From contig NZ_SCRH01000040.1 of assembly GCF_004298145.1 (NCBI RefSeq), forward strand, positions 1 to 64,000: DNA of 64,000 nt, given 5' to 3'. The stretch is from Mycobacterium sp. Lineage in GTDB: Bacteria > Actinomycetota > Actinomycetes > Mycobacteriales > Mycobacteriaceae. The position numbers and the translations under genes are program-made. How positions within the stretch are numbered: position 1 is the stretch's first letter; the number at the start of each line of letters is the position of its first letter. A model generated the notes under the pieces. That model worked only from the letters and a program-made list of their open reading frames with translations. It ran no database searches and was not told the origin of the DNA. Of this stretch, positions 1 through 10,157 are shown piece by piece.

Positions 1-40
1 GCAACGGAAGACCCCGCGGCCAACGCCCCAACCCCGGGAA

Positions 41-118
41 ACCGTCACCGAAGTCCTGACACACAAACCGTCACCGATGTCCTGATACAGAACTGTCACC
101 CATGTCCTGAGACATCAC
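41..118. mobile_element. Probable terminal region of an IS481-family insertion sequence (element lies mostly left of the window)
   Basis: Three tandem degenerate copies of ACCGTCACCGATGTCCTGATAC starting at 41, 67 and 92, ending CCTGAGACATCACA; resembles the repeated GTCACCGATGTCCTGA ends of actinobacterial IS481-type elements. Confidence 0.6.
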
Positions 119-306
119 ACGGCCTGGTTCGCCCACCGCACCCCATTATTCGAACATTCGTTCGAGATGGAGTCAAGCGGCGCGAGCAGGGAAATGGCCC
201 GCCCTCCCGACAGCCTCATCCGCGCCCCTTGTGCACCTGCGCAAGTCGGGGTTGTGCGCGGTCGCAAACCGGGTCTATTTTCGGTTAACCAACGCGAAGG
301 TGGGGT

Positions 307-615
307 ATGGCACGCATGCGTTTGATCCATGTCGCTGCGGCGGTAGGCATCCCCGTCGTCGTGCTGATGGGAGCGTCGCCGGCTCGCGCGGACACCGGCG
401 TCGATGGTTACGCGCAATGCATCGGAGGCGATGCGAAGCCCCCACCGCCCGGGGTCAGTGCAGAAAACTGGTTTCCCAGCGTCCATGTGATCGACACGGA
501 CATCAGTTCGGGTGTGTCCCCTACCGAAGTCGCTCAGAGATTGGTGAACATGGGGGTCAAACCAGACGACGCCGTTCGCCGGGTGCAGTGTTTTCTGGCC
601 AACGCACCGCACTAG
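307..615 (+). CDS. DUF732-type small secreted protein
   Basis: N-terminal signal peptide ending ARA; conserved C-terminal ...GVKPDDAVRRVQCFLANAP typical of mycobacterial DUF732. Confidence 0.75.
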   Translation: MARMRLIHVAAAVGIPVVVLMGASPARADTGVDGYAQCIGGDAKPPPPGVSAENWFPSVHVIDTDISSGVSPTEVAQRLVNMGVKPDDAVRRVQCFLANAPH

Positions 616-774
616 CCCAAACCCTGCCAGCTAAAGCGAGTCAGCCGACCCCAGCCCTCGCAACCGACACTAGGAACAAAACCTGGGGCACTTCACTGTC
701 TAGGGGTAGGAACGAAGATCGCCACCGGGGCTAAGCTTCGGGTCGTATCGCCCCTATGCCGGCCGCGAGGACAT

Positions 775-1269
775 ATGACCGATCGCATCGAGACCTCCCG
801 CACCATCGCCGCGCCCGCACCGGCCATCTTCGCCGTGTTGTGCGACCCGCAGGGCCACGTGGCGATCGACTCGTCCGGGATGCTCCAAGACGCCGAGGGC
901 GACCCAGTGCGCGGCGTCGGCGACCACTTCGTCGTGCACATGGACCGCGAGTCCTTGAACGACTTCCCGCAATTGGGCAAATACGACGTCACCGTCGATA
1001 TCACGGAGTTCGAACAGGATCGCCTGATCGCGTGGACGGTTCTCGGCCAGATCCAGCCGCCGATCGGTCACGTGTACGGCTACGCGCTCGCACCCACCGA
1101 AGACGGCGCGGCCACGGTGGTCACCTCGTTCTACGACTGGTCCAACATCGACCCCAAGTGGCGGGACGCCGGAATCTTCCCGATCCTGTCCGAGGGGGCG
1201 CTGCGGGCGACCCTGGGAATTCTCGATCGCACCGTCCGCCGCGGTTATCCACGCGGAATAGTGCTGTAA
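775..1269 (+). CDS. SRPBCC/polyketide cyclase-like protein
   Basis: MTDRIETSRTIAAPAPAIFAVLCDPQGHVAID... START/SRPBCC N-terminal pattern. Confidence 0.75.
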   Translation: MTDRIETSRTIAAPAPAIFAVLCDPQGHVAIDSSGMLQDAEGDPVRGVGDHFVVHMDRESLNDFPQLGKYDVTVDITEFEQDRLIAWTVLGQIQPPIGHVYGYALAPTEDGAATVVTSFYDWSNIDPKWRDAGIFPILSEGALRATLGILDRTVRRGYPRGIVL

Positions 1270-1293
1270 GCCCGACGGCAGAAAGGATCCGAC

Positions 1294-1518
1294 ATGTTGC
1301 ATTCGGTGATTCTGGCGAGTTCGGACCCCGTTGCGGCCGGCCTCATTCTGCGTGGCATCAAAGGGATTTTCGTCGCGATCGGCAGCATCATCGCCGCGAT
1401 AGTCTGCGCAGTCATCGCCATGATGAAGGGCCGCAATCCACTGGGATGGGGAATCCTTGGGCTGTTCTTCTCCATCCTCACGTTGATCGTGGTTATCGTC
1501 ATTCCCAGTAAAAAATGA
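1294..1518 (+). CDS. Small two-TM membrane protein
   Basis: 74 aa with two hydrophobic segments, GRNPLGWGILGLFFSI motif, lysine-rich tail. Confidence 0.6.
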   Translation: MLHSVILASSDPVAAGLILRGIKGIFVAIGSIIAAIVCAVIAMMKGRNPLGWGILGLFFSILTLIVVIVIPSKK

Positions 1519-1667
1519 CAGCGCTGCGCAGACGCGACCAGCAATAGCAGCGGTGACTGCGGAGCGCGTCGAGGGCCGAAATTGTGGCTGCTCTCCTCCT
1601 GGCGACGGCCAGTGGGCTTCTAGAGCGGTTCGCATCGCCGGCGCGAAGGCACCCGCAAATCACTCGG

Positions 1668-2135
1668 TCAGGCGCGTCGTGAGCTGCCGAGCCGGCGCAT
1701 GGGGTGGATCACGGTCGTGGCGAGGGCCTGCACGAGGAATCCGGTGGCATCGAAATATTCGCGCCAATACGTGATCTTGCCGTCGCTGAAGGTCAACACC
1801 CCGGCCACCGGGGCTGCGACGATGACCGATCCGTCGGTTCGCCGGAGGCGGTCGATGCGCGCGGTGTGCACGACGCCGTTCTTGCTGGCGATGTTGAGGA
1901 TTTCGACGTCGATCGTGGCAAGCCCCATGACCCGGTGTGCGATGCGGAGAAAGCGCACCGCCTGATGCGGGCCGGTGAGCTTGGGGATGGGGCGTTGATC
2001 CCAGACGCCTTCTGGTGCTAGCAAATCGAATGACGCGCACATCGCGTCGAACGACTCGCCCCAGGCAGCGAAGAACCCGAGTGCCTGCAGCTCATGCTGA
2101 TCAGGTGGCGTGTCGAGCGTGGTCTTGGCGGGCAC
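1668..2135 (-). CDS. Limonene-1,2-epoxide hydrolase / NTF2-like protein
   Basis: Single small domain with W/D/RID...DGKITYWREYFD motif; GTG start proposed within ORF 1668..2258. Confidence 0.7.
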   Translation of the reverse strand: MPAKTTLDTPPDQHELQALGFFAAWGESFDAMCASFDLLAPEGVWDQRPIPKLTGPHQAVRFLRIAHRVMGLATIDVEILNIASKNGVVHTARIDRLRRTDGSVIVAAPVAGVLTFSDGKITYWREYFDATGFLVQALATTVIHPMRRLGSSRRA

Positions 2136-2403
2136 GTGGCCATCTCCTATCGGTTTCCGGTGATCCAGGTCGCTGTCGAAAGATCGCTGTCGCGGCCGAG
2201 CACGTTCGCGAGGAGGTGGCTCTCGGGTTGTTCGTGGGCATGTCGGCGTCCGGTGCAAGGAGCCCCGCCTCGCTCAGCAGTGTACCGATGCGGGCCATAA
2301 TGACGGTCGCCCGAGTGGCAACGAATCCCCCTAAGCGCGCACGTTTACGTGAGGCAACACGTACCGACACGGAGCGGGGGCAACCGTCGTGCCCCGAAAG
2401 TCG

Positions 2404-3684
2404 CTACCGACCGAGTTGTGAAAGCACCTCGGCGACAACGGCATCCGCCGCGACGGAAACCTGGTCACCGGTCCCGAGGTCCTTCACCCCGACGGTGCCG
2501 GCCTCGATATCGCGGTCGCCGAGGACCAGGGCGATCCGGGCGCCGGACCGGTCGGCCGCGCGCATCGCGCCCTTGAGGCCGCGGTCACCGTAGGCCAGGT
2601 CGGCGCGCACACCGGCGGCCCGCAGCCGGCCGGCCAGCACCGCCAGCCGCAGCTTGGCCTGCTCGCTCAGCGGCACGCCGAAGACGTCGCAGCGGGTGGT
2701 CTCCCCCACGGTCTTGCCCTCCGCGCGCAGCGCCAGCAGGGTGCGGTCCACGCCGAGCCCAAATCCGATGCCGGACAGGTCTTGTCCGCCGAGCTGGCGC
2801 ATCAGGCCGTCGTAGCGGCCACCGCCGCCGATGCCGGATTGCGCGCCCAGGCCGTCGTGCACGAACTCGAAGGTGGTCTTGGTGTAGTAGTCCAGCCCGC
2901 GCACCATGCGCGGGTTGATGACGTACGGGACCCCGAGCGCGTCCAAATGCGCCAGCACGGTGTCGAAGTGCTGTTTGGCCGCATCGGACAGGTGATCGAG
3001 CAGCACCGGCGCGTCGGCCGTCATCGCTTTCACCTGTGGCCGCTTGTCGTCGAGCACGCGCAACGGATTCAGCTGCGCGCGCCGTCGCGTCTCCTCATCG
3101 AGATCCAGGCCAAACAGGAAGTCCTGCAACAGTTCCCGGTATTGCGATCGGCAGCTGTCGTCTCCCAGCGAGGTGATCTCGAGGCGGAATCCGTCGAGCC
3201 CGAGGGACCGGAATCCGGCGTCGGCGACGGCGATGACCTCGGCATCAAGGGCCGGGTCGTCGACGCCGATCGCCTCCACGCCGACCTGCTGCAGCTGGCG
3301 GTACCGGCCGGCCTGCGGACGTTCGTAGCGGAAGAACGGTCCCGCATAACAGAGTTTTACCGGCAACGCGCCACGGTCCAGGCCGTGTTCGATCACGGCA
3401 CGCACCACACCCGCGGTTCCCTCGGGCCGCAGCGTTACCGAACGCTCGCCACGGTCGGCGAACGTGTACATCTCCTTGGACACCACGTCGGTGGATTCGC
3501 CGACGCCGCGGGCGAACAGGGCGGTGTCTTCGAAGATCGGCAGCTCGATATCGCTGTAGCCGGCGCGGCGGGCGGCGCCGAGCAGGCCGTCGCGCACCGC
3601 GACGAACTGCGCAGAGTCGGGCGGGACGTAGTCCGGCACCCCTTTCGGCGCCGAGAAGGCCGAGAATGCTGAAGGCTCAGGCAC
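2404..3684 (-). CDS. hisS: Histidyl-tRNA synthetase
   Basis: Class II aaRS motifs: [49 protein letters not shown]. Confidence 0.95.
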   Translation of the reverse strand: MPEPSAFSAFSAPKGVPDYVPPDSAQFVAVRDGLLGAARRAGYSDIELPIFEDTALFARGVGESTDVVSKEMYTFADRGERSVTLRPEGTAGVVRAVIEHGLDRGALPVKLCYAGPFFRYERPQAGRYRQLQQVGVEAIGVDDPALDAEVIAVADAGFRSLGLDGFRLEITSLGDDSCRSQYRELLQDFLFGLDLDEETRRRAQLNPLRVLDDKRPQVKAMTADAPVLLDHLSDAAKQHFDTVLAHLDALGVPYVINPRMVRGLDYYTKTTFEFVHDGLGAQSGIGGGGRYDGLMRQLGGQDLSGIGFGLGVDRTLLALRAEGKTVGETTRCDVFGVPLSEQAKLRLAVLAGRLRAAGVRADLAYGDRGLKGAMRAADRSGARIALVLGDRDIEAGTVGVKDLGTGDQVSVAADAVVAEVLSQLGR

Positions 3685-3687
3685 GGG

Positions 3688-4344
3688 CTAGAGGCCTTCG
3701 AGGAACGGGTTGAGGCGCCGCTCGGCGCCGATGGTGGTGGAGTTGCCGTGCCCCGGCAACACCACGGTGTCGTCGTCGAGCACCAGGAGTTTGTCGACGA
3801 TCGAGGTCAGCAAGTCGCGGCCGCTGCCGCCGAACAGGTCGGTGCGGCCCACCGAGCGCTCGAACAGGGTGTCACCGGTGAACACGACGTCCTTATCCCC
3901 GGTAACGCGGAACACCACCGAGCCGCGGGTGTGCCCGGGGGTGTGATCGACGTTGACCGTCACGCTGCCCAGGTCGAACTTGTCGCCGTCGCGGTCCAGC
4001 TCGACGACCTGCTTGGGCTCCCGGAAGAAAGCGCCCGCCACCATCTGCGCCAGGCGCGGGCCCAGGCCGTAGATCGGGTCTTTCAGCATGAACCTGTCCT
4101 CGGGATGGATGTAGGTCGGGCAACCGTAGGTGTCGGAGACCTTCTGCGCCGACCACATGTGGTCGATGTGCCCGTGGGTCAGCAGCACCGCGGCCGGCGT
4201 CAGCCGGTTCTTGTCCAGGATGCGCTGCAGCGGGCCCATCACCCGCTGTCCCGGATCCACGATGACGGCGTCCGATCCCGGCCGCTCAGCCAGCACGTAG
4301 CAGTTGCACTGCAACATGCCGGCGGGAAATCCGGTGATCAACAC
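3688..4344 (-). CDS. MBL-fold hydrolase (glyoxalase II-like)
   Basis: THGHIDHMWS, DHTPGHTRGSV, GDTLFERSVGRTD motifs; GTG start proposed. Confidence 0.9.
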   Translation of the reverse strand: MLITGFPAGMLQCNCYVLAERPGSDAVIVDPGQRVMGPLQRILDKNRLTPAAVLLTHGHIDHMWSAQKVSDTYGCPTYIHPEDRFMLKDPIYGLGPRLAQMVAGAFFREPKQVVELDRDGDKFDLGSVTVNVDHTPGHTRGSVVFRVTGDKDVVFTGDTLFERSVGRTDLFGGSGRDLLTSIVDKLLVLDDDTVVLPGHGNSTTIGAERRLNPFLEGL

Positions 4345-4462
4345 GATTCCCAGTTTCCCACGGGGCCCACTTGACACGAGTCGCGGCGCCCACATTAGCC
4401 TGAGCTGGCCACCTCACGGGTTTAGGGGCTCCGACTTCACCAACCATGGAGGCATAGCGGCC

Positions 4463-5356
4463 GTGCCGACCAACGAACAACGACGTGCCAACGCCAAACG
4501 CAAGCTCGAACGGCAGCTGGAGCGGCGCGCGCAGCAAGCCAAGACACGCCGGATCGTGCTGATCGCGGCCGGCTCGATCGTGGCCGTGGCCGTGATCGCG
4601 GCGGTGGTCATCACGATCATCAACACCAAGAACGAACACAAGAGCAACACCGCGGCGACGACGACCGCCGCCAGCGGGTCCCCGGAGTCCACGACGCCCG
4701 CCGGGCCGGCGCCGTCCGCCCCGCCGTTGCCCGCGTTCAAGCCGTCGGCCGAGGTGGGCGCCAACTGCCAGTACCCGGCAACGCCCGAGCCGGCGGCCAA
4801 GCAGGTCAAGCCGCCACGGACCGGCAAAGTGCCGACCGATCCGGCTCAGATCAGCGCCAGCATGGTGACCAACCAGGGCCACGTCGGTCTGATGCTGACC
4901 AACAACGAATCCCCTTGCACCGTCAACAGTTTCGCGAGCCTGATCGGCCAGAAATACTTCGACAACACCAAATGTCACCGGCTGACCACGTCGCCGGGGT
5001 TGGGCGTGTTGCAGTGCGGCGACCCCAAGGGCGAGGGCACGGGCGGGCCGGGCTATCAATTCGCCAACGAATATCCGACCGACCAGTACCCGCCGAATGA
5101 CCCCAAGGCGCAGGAGCCCGTCCTCTACCCGCGCGGCACCCTGGCCATGGCCAACGCCGGACCCGGCACCAACGGCAGCCAGTTCTTCATGGTCTACAAG
5201 GACTCCCAGTTGCCGCCGCAATACACCGTGTTCGGCACCATTCAGCCCGACGGGCTGGCCACCCTGGACAAGATCGCCAAGGCCGGTGTCGCCGGTGGCG
5301 GTGAGGACGGGGCGCCCGCCGCCGAGGTCACCATCACCTCGGTGCTGCTCGACTGA
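4463..5356 (+). CDS. ppiB: Peptidyl-prolyl cis-trans isomerase B, membrane-anchored cyclophilin
   Basis: N-terminal charged region and single TM, then cyclophilin domain (CHRLT, GTGGPGYQFANEY, GTNGSQFFMVY, YTVFGTI); GTG start. Confidence 0.92.
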   Translation: MPTNEQRRANAKRKLERQLERRAQQAKTRRIVLIAAGSIVAVAVIAAVVITIINTKNEHKSNTAATTTAASGSPESTTPAGPAPSAPPLPAFKPSAEVGANCQYPATPEPAAKQVKPPRTGKVPTDPAQISASMVTNQGHVGLMLTNNESPCTVNSFASLIGQKYFDNTKCHRLTTSPGLGVLQCGDPKGEGTGGPGYQFANEYPTDQYPPNDPKAQEPVLYPRGTLAMANAGPGTNGSQFFMVYKDSQLPPQYTVFGTIQPDGLATLDKIAKAGVAGGGEDGAPAAEVTITSVLLD

Positions 5357-5432
5357 ATCCGTAGCGGCGCAACGCAGGCGCCGATTGGCGAGAATCACGC
5401 GGCCGCCGGGACCGACGGCTTATTGTCGTCGC

Positions 5433-7160
5433 GTGGCGGCGAAGTCATTCGGGCAATACCAATTGCTGGAAGTCTTGGGACGCGGGGGCATGGGACAGGT
5501 CTACCGCGCCTACGACGCCACCACCGACCGGGTGGTCGCGCTGAAGGTGTTGGCGTCGAACCTCGCCGAGGATCTCGAGTTTCAGCAGCGGTTCCGGCGC
5601 GAGGCGCGCATTGCCGCAAGCCTCAACGACCCACACGTGGTGCCGATCCATAGTTACGGCGAAATCGATGGCCAGCTATATGTCGACATGCGGTTGATCG
5701 AGGGCCGCGATCTGGTCGACTACATCACCGAAAACGGTGGACGGCTGAGCCCCGAGCGTGCGGTCGCGGTCGTCGAACAGGTTGCCGCGGCGCTGGATAG
5801 CGCGCATGAAGCGGGTTTGGTCCATCGCGACATCAAGCCGAAGAACATTTTGGTCACCACGGCACGGGACTTCGTCTACCTGATCGACTTTGGCATCGCC
5901 CGCGGCATGGCCGACACCTCGCTGACGCAAACCGGGCACACGATGGGCACCGCGGCGTATATGGCGCCCGAACGGTTCAGGGGCACAACGGATCACCGTG
6001 CCGACGTCTATTCGCTGGCCTGCGTTCTGCAGGAGTGCCTGACCGGGAAGCGCCCGTTCGCGGGCGAAAGCCTCGAAGAGCAGCTCAACGCGCATCTGAG
6101 CATTCCGCCACCGCAGCCGTCGACCACCGTGCCCGGCGTGCCCCCGGCACTGGACGCGGTGGTCGCGCGCGGGATGGCGAAGGACGTCGAGCGCCGCTTC
6201 CAGTCGGTGGCCGAGCTCGCCGAGGCCGCCCGGGCCGCACTGACCGGTCCCGCGAGCGCGCCGCCACCGCCCGGTGCTGTGCCGCCGACCCCCCGACCCG
6301 ACCCGCGGCCGCCGTATCACCGGCCCACGCATTCGCGGCGGTTGCTGGTGGGCATCGTCGGCGCGTCGGCCCTGGCCCTGGCCGCGGTAGTGGCGTTGGT
6401 CATCGCGTTGGTGGCCCAGAGTCACGGCTCGAGTGACAGCCAGGCGTCGAGCGCCACCCGGGCCCGGGTGCCCGGCAGGGCCGGATCGAACCCCGGTGCG
6501 AGCGGCCCGGCCTCGGCGACCGTGCCACCGCTGCCGGCGTTCGCGCCGCCGGCCGACCTGGGCGCCGACTGCCAGTACCGCCCGGTGCCGGATCCGGTCT
6601 CCCGTCCCGTCAGCGCCCCGCCGTCGGGGCGGGTGTCCACCACCCCCGCGCAGATCGGCGCGGTCATCTCCACCAACTTCGGTGATATCGCCCTGCAGCT
6701 CGCCAATTCCGAGTCCCCGTGCACGGTGAACAGTTTCGTCAGCCTGACCAAGCAGCAGTTCTTCGACAACACCGCGTGCACCCGGCTGATCAGCTCCGCG
6801 GACGGCGGGTCGCTCTTGTGTGGCGGCCCCGACGTGGACGGATCCGGCGGCCCCGGTTACGAATTCGCCGACGAGTATCCGGCGAACCAATACCAGCCCG
6901 ACGACCCCGTGTTACGGGCGACGGTGGTGTATCCGCGCGGCACCGTCATCATGGCCACCGAGGGCCCCAACACCAGCGGCAGCCAGTTCGCGTTGATCTT
7001 CAAGGACTCCGAGATGGACCCGCAGAGCACGGTGTTGGGCACGATCGACCAGGCGGGTCTGGAGACGCTCGACAAGATCGCCCGGGCCGGTATCGCCGGC
7101 AACCGTCAGAGCGGCGCTCCCACCAATCCGGTGACGATCAGCTCGGTGCGGCTGAGCTAG
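5433..7160 (+). CDS. Transmembrane Ser/Thr protein kinase fused to extracytoplasmic cyclophilin-like domain
   Basis: Kinase motifs GRGGMGQVYRA, VALKV, HRDIKPKNIL, DFGIARG, MAPERF; TM segment LLVGIVGASALALAAVVALVIALVA; C-terminal domain homologous to adjacent PpiB; GTG start in ORF 5097..7160. Confidence 0.93.
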   Translation: MAAKSFGQYQLLEVLGRGGMGQVYRAYDATTDRVVALKVLASNLAEDLEFQQRFRREARIAASLNDPHVVPIHSYGEIDGQLYVDMRLIEGRDLVDYITENGGRLSPERAVAVVEQVAAALDSAHEAGLVHRDIKPKNILVTTARDFVYLIDFGIARGMADTSLTQTGHTMGTAAYMAPERFRGTTDHRADVYSLACVLQECLTGKRPFAGESLEEQLNAHLSIPPPQPSTTVPGVPPALDAVVARGMAKDVERRFQSVAELAEAARAALTGPASAPPPPGAVPPTPRPDPRPPYHRPTHSRRLLVGIVGASALALAAVVALVIALVAQSHGSSDSQASSATRARVPGRAGSNPGASGPASATVPPLPAFAPPADLGADCQYRPVPDPVSRPVSAPPSGRVSTTPAQIGAVISTNFGDIALQLANSESPCTVNSFVSLTKQQFFDNTACTRLISSADGGSLLCGGPDVDGSGGPGYEFADEYPANQYQPDDPVLRATVVYPRGTVIMATEGPNTSGSQFALIFKDSEMDPQSTVLGTIDQAGLETLDKIARAGIAGNRQSGAPTNPVTISSVRLS

Positions 7161-7172
7161 GGCCGCCGCGGT

Positions 7173-9551
7173 TCACGCCGCGGAGGTCACGCGATAGACG
7201 TCATAAACGCCTTCGACGTTGCGCACCACGTTGAGGAGATGGCCGAGATGCTTGGGATCGCCCATCTCAAAGGTGAACCGGCTGATGGCAACCCGGTCAC
7301 CGGACGTCGTGACGGACGCGGACAAGATGTTGACCTTCTCGTCGGCCAGCACGCGCGTGACATCCGAGAGCAGCCGGTGCCGGTCGAGCGCCTCGACCTG
7401 GATGGCCACCAGGAACACCGATGACGGCGACGGCGCCCAATGCACCTCGATGATCCGCTCGGCCTGCTGCTGCAGTGACGCGGCGTTGGTGCAGTCGGTA
7501 CGGTGCACGCTGACCCCGCCGCCGCGGGTGACGAACCCCATGATCTGGTCGCCGGGCACCGGCGTGCAGCATTTCGCCAGCTTGGTCAGCACGCCCGGCG
7601 CGCCGGGGACCGAGACCCCGACGTCGTCGCTGCTGCGGGGTCGCCGCAGCATGGTCGTCGGGGTGGACCGTTCGGCCAGGTCTTCCTCGGCCTGGTCGAT
7701 GCCGCCGAGCTCGGCCAACAGCCGCTGCACGACGTGCCGGGCCGACACGTGCCCCTCACCGATCGCGGTGTAGAGGGCGGAGACGTCGATGTAGTGCAGC
7801 TCGCGGGCCACCGCCGCCAGGGTTTCACCATTGACCAAGCGCTGCAACGGAAGTCCGCCGCGACGCACCTCGCGCGCCATAGCGTCCTTGCCGGCCTCCA
7901 GCGCCTCCTCACGGCGCTCCTTGGCGAACCACTGCCGGATCTTGGCCTTGGCGCGCGGTGACACCACGAACTGCTGCCAGTCCCGCGACGGCCCTGCGTT
8001 GGCGGCCTTGGACGTGAAAACCTCGACGACTTCCCCGTTTTCCAGCTTGCGTTCCAGCGCCACCAGACGCCCGTTGACCCGCGCGCCGATGCAGCGGTGC
8101 CCGACCTCGGTGTGCACCGCGTAGGCGAAGTCGATCGGTGTGGACCCGGTCGGCAGGGTGATGACGTCACCCTTGGGGGTGAACACGAAGATCTCTTGGA
8201 CCGCAAGGTCATAACGCAGCGACTCGAGGAATTCACCCGGGTCGGCGGCCTCCCGTTGCCAGTCGAGCAGCTGACGCATCCAGGCCATGTCGTCGATCTC
8301 GGCGGCGGCGTGCGGATGCGGAAGGCCGTTGCGCCCCTTGGCCTCCTTATAGCGCCAGTGCGCGGCGATGCCGTATTCGGCGGTGCGGTGCATGTCCCGG
8401 GTGCGGATCTGCACCTCCAGCGGCTTGCCCTCGGGCCCGACGACGGTGGTGTGCAACGACTGGTAGACCCCGTATCTGGGCTGGGCGATGTAGTCCTTGA
8501 ACCGGCCGGCCATCGGCTGCCACAGCGAATGCACCACGCCCACAGCGGCATAGCAGTCCCGGATCTCGTCACACAGGATGCGAATACCGACCAGGTCGTG
8601 GATGTCGTCGAAGTCTCGCCCCTTGACGATCATCTTCTGGTAGATCGACCAGTAATGCTTGGGCCGGCCCTCCACCGTCGCCTTGATCTTCGACGCGCCC
8701 AGCGTGCTGACGATCTCGGCGCGGACCTTGGCCAGGTAGGTATCCCGCGACGGTGCGCGCCCGGCGACCAGCCGAACGATCTCCTCGTACTTCTTGGGAT
8801 GCAAGATCGCGAACGAGAGGTCTTCCAGTTCCCACTTGACGCTTGCCATACCCAGCCGATGCGCAAGGGGCGCAATGACTTCCAGCGTCTCGCGGGCCTT
8901 GCGGGCCTGCTTCTCCGGCGGCAGGAACCGCATGGTGCGCATGTTGTGCAGCCGGTCGGCGACCTTGATCACCAGCACGCGGGGATCGCGCGCCATCGCG
9001 GTGATCATCTTGCGGATGGTCTCGCCCTCGGCGGCGCTGCCCAGCACCACCCGGTCCAGCTTCGTCACGCCGTCGACGAGATGGCCCACCTCCTCCCCGA
9101 ATTCCTCGCTCAACGCGTCCAGGGTGTACCCGGTGTCCTCGACGGTGTCGTGCAGCAGCGCGGCCACCAAAGTGGTGGTGTCCATGCCCAATTCGGCCAG
9201 AATGGTGGCGACGGCCAGCGGGTGGGTGATGTAGGGGTCGCCGGAGTGGCGCAGCTGGGTGGCGTGCCGCTGGTCGGCGACCTCGAAGGCGCGCTGCAGC
9301 AGCGACACGTTCGCCTTCGGGTAGATCTCCCGGTGCACCGCCACCAGCGGTTCGAGCACCGGGTTGAGCGTGCTGCGCTGAGCGGTCATCCGTCGGGCCA
9401 GCCTGGCCCGGACCCGCCGCGACGCGCTGCTGGACGTCTTCAGGGATTCGGTCGGCGGCCCCGGAGCCTCCATCGGCTGCGTGATGGCCGGCGACTCTGT
9501 GACCTTAGTGGGCGCGTCGAGCGCTTGCGCCGCGCTGTTGTCATCCGCCAC
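7173..9551 (-). CDS. relA: Bifunctional (p)ppGpp synthetase/hydrolase
   Basis: HD domain [12 protein letters not shown], synthetase [46 protein letters not shown]-terminal ACT. Confidence 0.96.
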   Translation of the reverse strand: MADDNSAAQALDAPTKVTESPAITQPMEAPGPPTESLKTSSSASRRVRARLARRMTAQRSTLNPVLEPLVAVHREIYPKANVSLLQRAFEVADQRHATQLRHSGDPYITHPLAVATILAELGMDTTTLVAALLHDTVEDTGYTLDALSEEFGEEVGHLVDGVTKLDRVVLGSAAEGETIRKMITAMARDPRVLVIKVADRLHNMRTMRFLPPEKQARKARETLEVIAPLAHRLGMASVKWELEDLSFAILHPKKYEEIVRLVAGRAPSRDTYLAKVRAEIVSTLGASKIKATVEGRPKHYWSIYQKMIVKGRDFDDIHDLVGIRILCDEIRDCYAAVGVVHSLWQPMAGRFKDYIAQPRYGVYQSLHTTVVGPEGKPLEVQIRTRDMHRTAEYGIAAHWRYKEAKGRNGLPHPHAAAEIDDMAWMRQLLDWQREAADPGEFLESLRYDLAVQEIFVFTPKGDVITLPTGSTPIDFAYAVHTEVGHRCIGARVNGRLVALERKLENGEVVEVFTSKAANAGPSRDWQQFVVSPRAKAKIRQWFAKERREEALEAGKDAMAREVRRGGLPLQRLVNGETLAAVARELHYIDVSALYTAIGEGHVSARHVVQRLLAELGGIDQAEEDLAERSTPTTMLRRPRSSDDVGVSVPGAPGVLTKLAKCCTPVPGDQIMGFVTRGGGVSVHRTDCTNAASLQQQAERIIEVHWAPSPSSVFLVAIQVEALDRHRLLSDVTRVLADEKVNILSASVTTSGDRVAISRFTFEMGDPKHLGHLLNVVRNVEGVYDVYRVTSAA

Positions 9552-9607
9552 GTTCGGTCACCTCCGAATTCGAGGATACGTCTTCTCGAACCAACTGCCC
9601 GAAAGCG

Positions 9608-10150
9608 CTACTCGCACGTCAGGCTGTGTACCGGCAACGGCGCGACCGTTTCCCGGCCGCCCAGCCCGCCGAGTTCGAACACCACCGCCGCCGCCATCAC
9701 GTTGGCCCCCGCGCGCTCGAGCAGCCGGGCCGCCGCGGCCAGGGTGCCGCCGGTGGCCAGCACGTCGTCGATGATCACGACGTTGCGGCCGCGCAACTCG
9801 ATACCCTCGGCAGGGATCTCCAGGGTGGCAGTGCCGTATTCCAGGTCGTACCGCTCGGCGCGCACCGGCGGCGGCAATTTCCCGGCCTTGCGGATGGCCA
9901 GCACGCCGGTCCGCAGCCGGCCGGCGACCGCCGCGGCCACCAGGAACCCCCGGGACTCGATGCCGGCCACCAGATCGGCGCCGGACGCGATCTCGGCCAC
10001 CGCGCCGGTGACCGCCGTCATCGCCGTTGCGTCGGCGAACAACGGGGTGAGGTCCTTGAACTGGATCCCCGGCTTGGGGAAGTCGGCCACCTTGCGCGTC
10101 AGCGACGCGATGAGCTCCGCCACCGGCGTCCGTCCGCCGACATTCGTCAC
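9608..10150 (-). CDS. apt: Adenine phosphoribosyltransferase
   Basis: PRPP motif [28 protein letters not shown]. Confidence 0.93.
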   Translation of the reverse strand: MTNVGGRTPVAELIASLTRKVADFPKPGIQFKDLTPLFADATAMTAVTGAVAEIASGADLVAGIESRGFLVAAAVAGRLRTGVLAIRKAGKLPPPVRAERYDLEYGTATLEIPAEGIELRGRNVVIIDDVLATGGTLAAAARLLERAGANVMAAAVVFELGGLGGRETVAPLPVHSLTCE

Positions 10151-10157
10151 CGAAACC

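Noticed and set aside
2101-2370. 89-aa minus-strand ORF next to the NTF2-like gene
   Set aside because: Overlaps the adjacent gene's start region and shows no motif; evidence insufficient.
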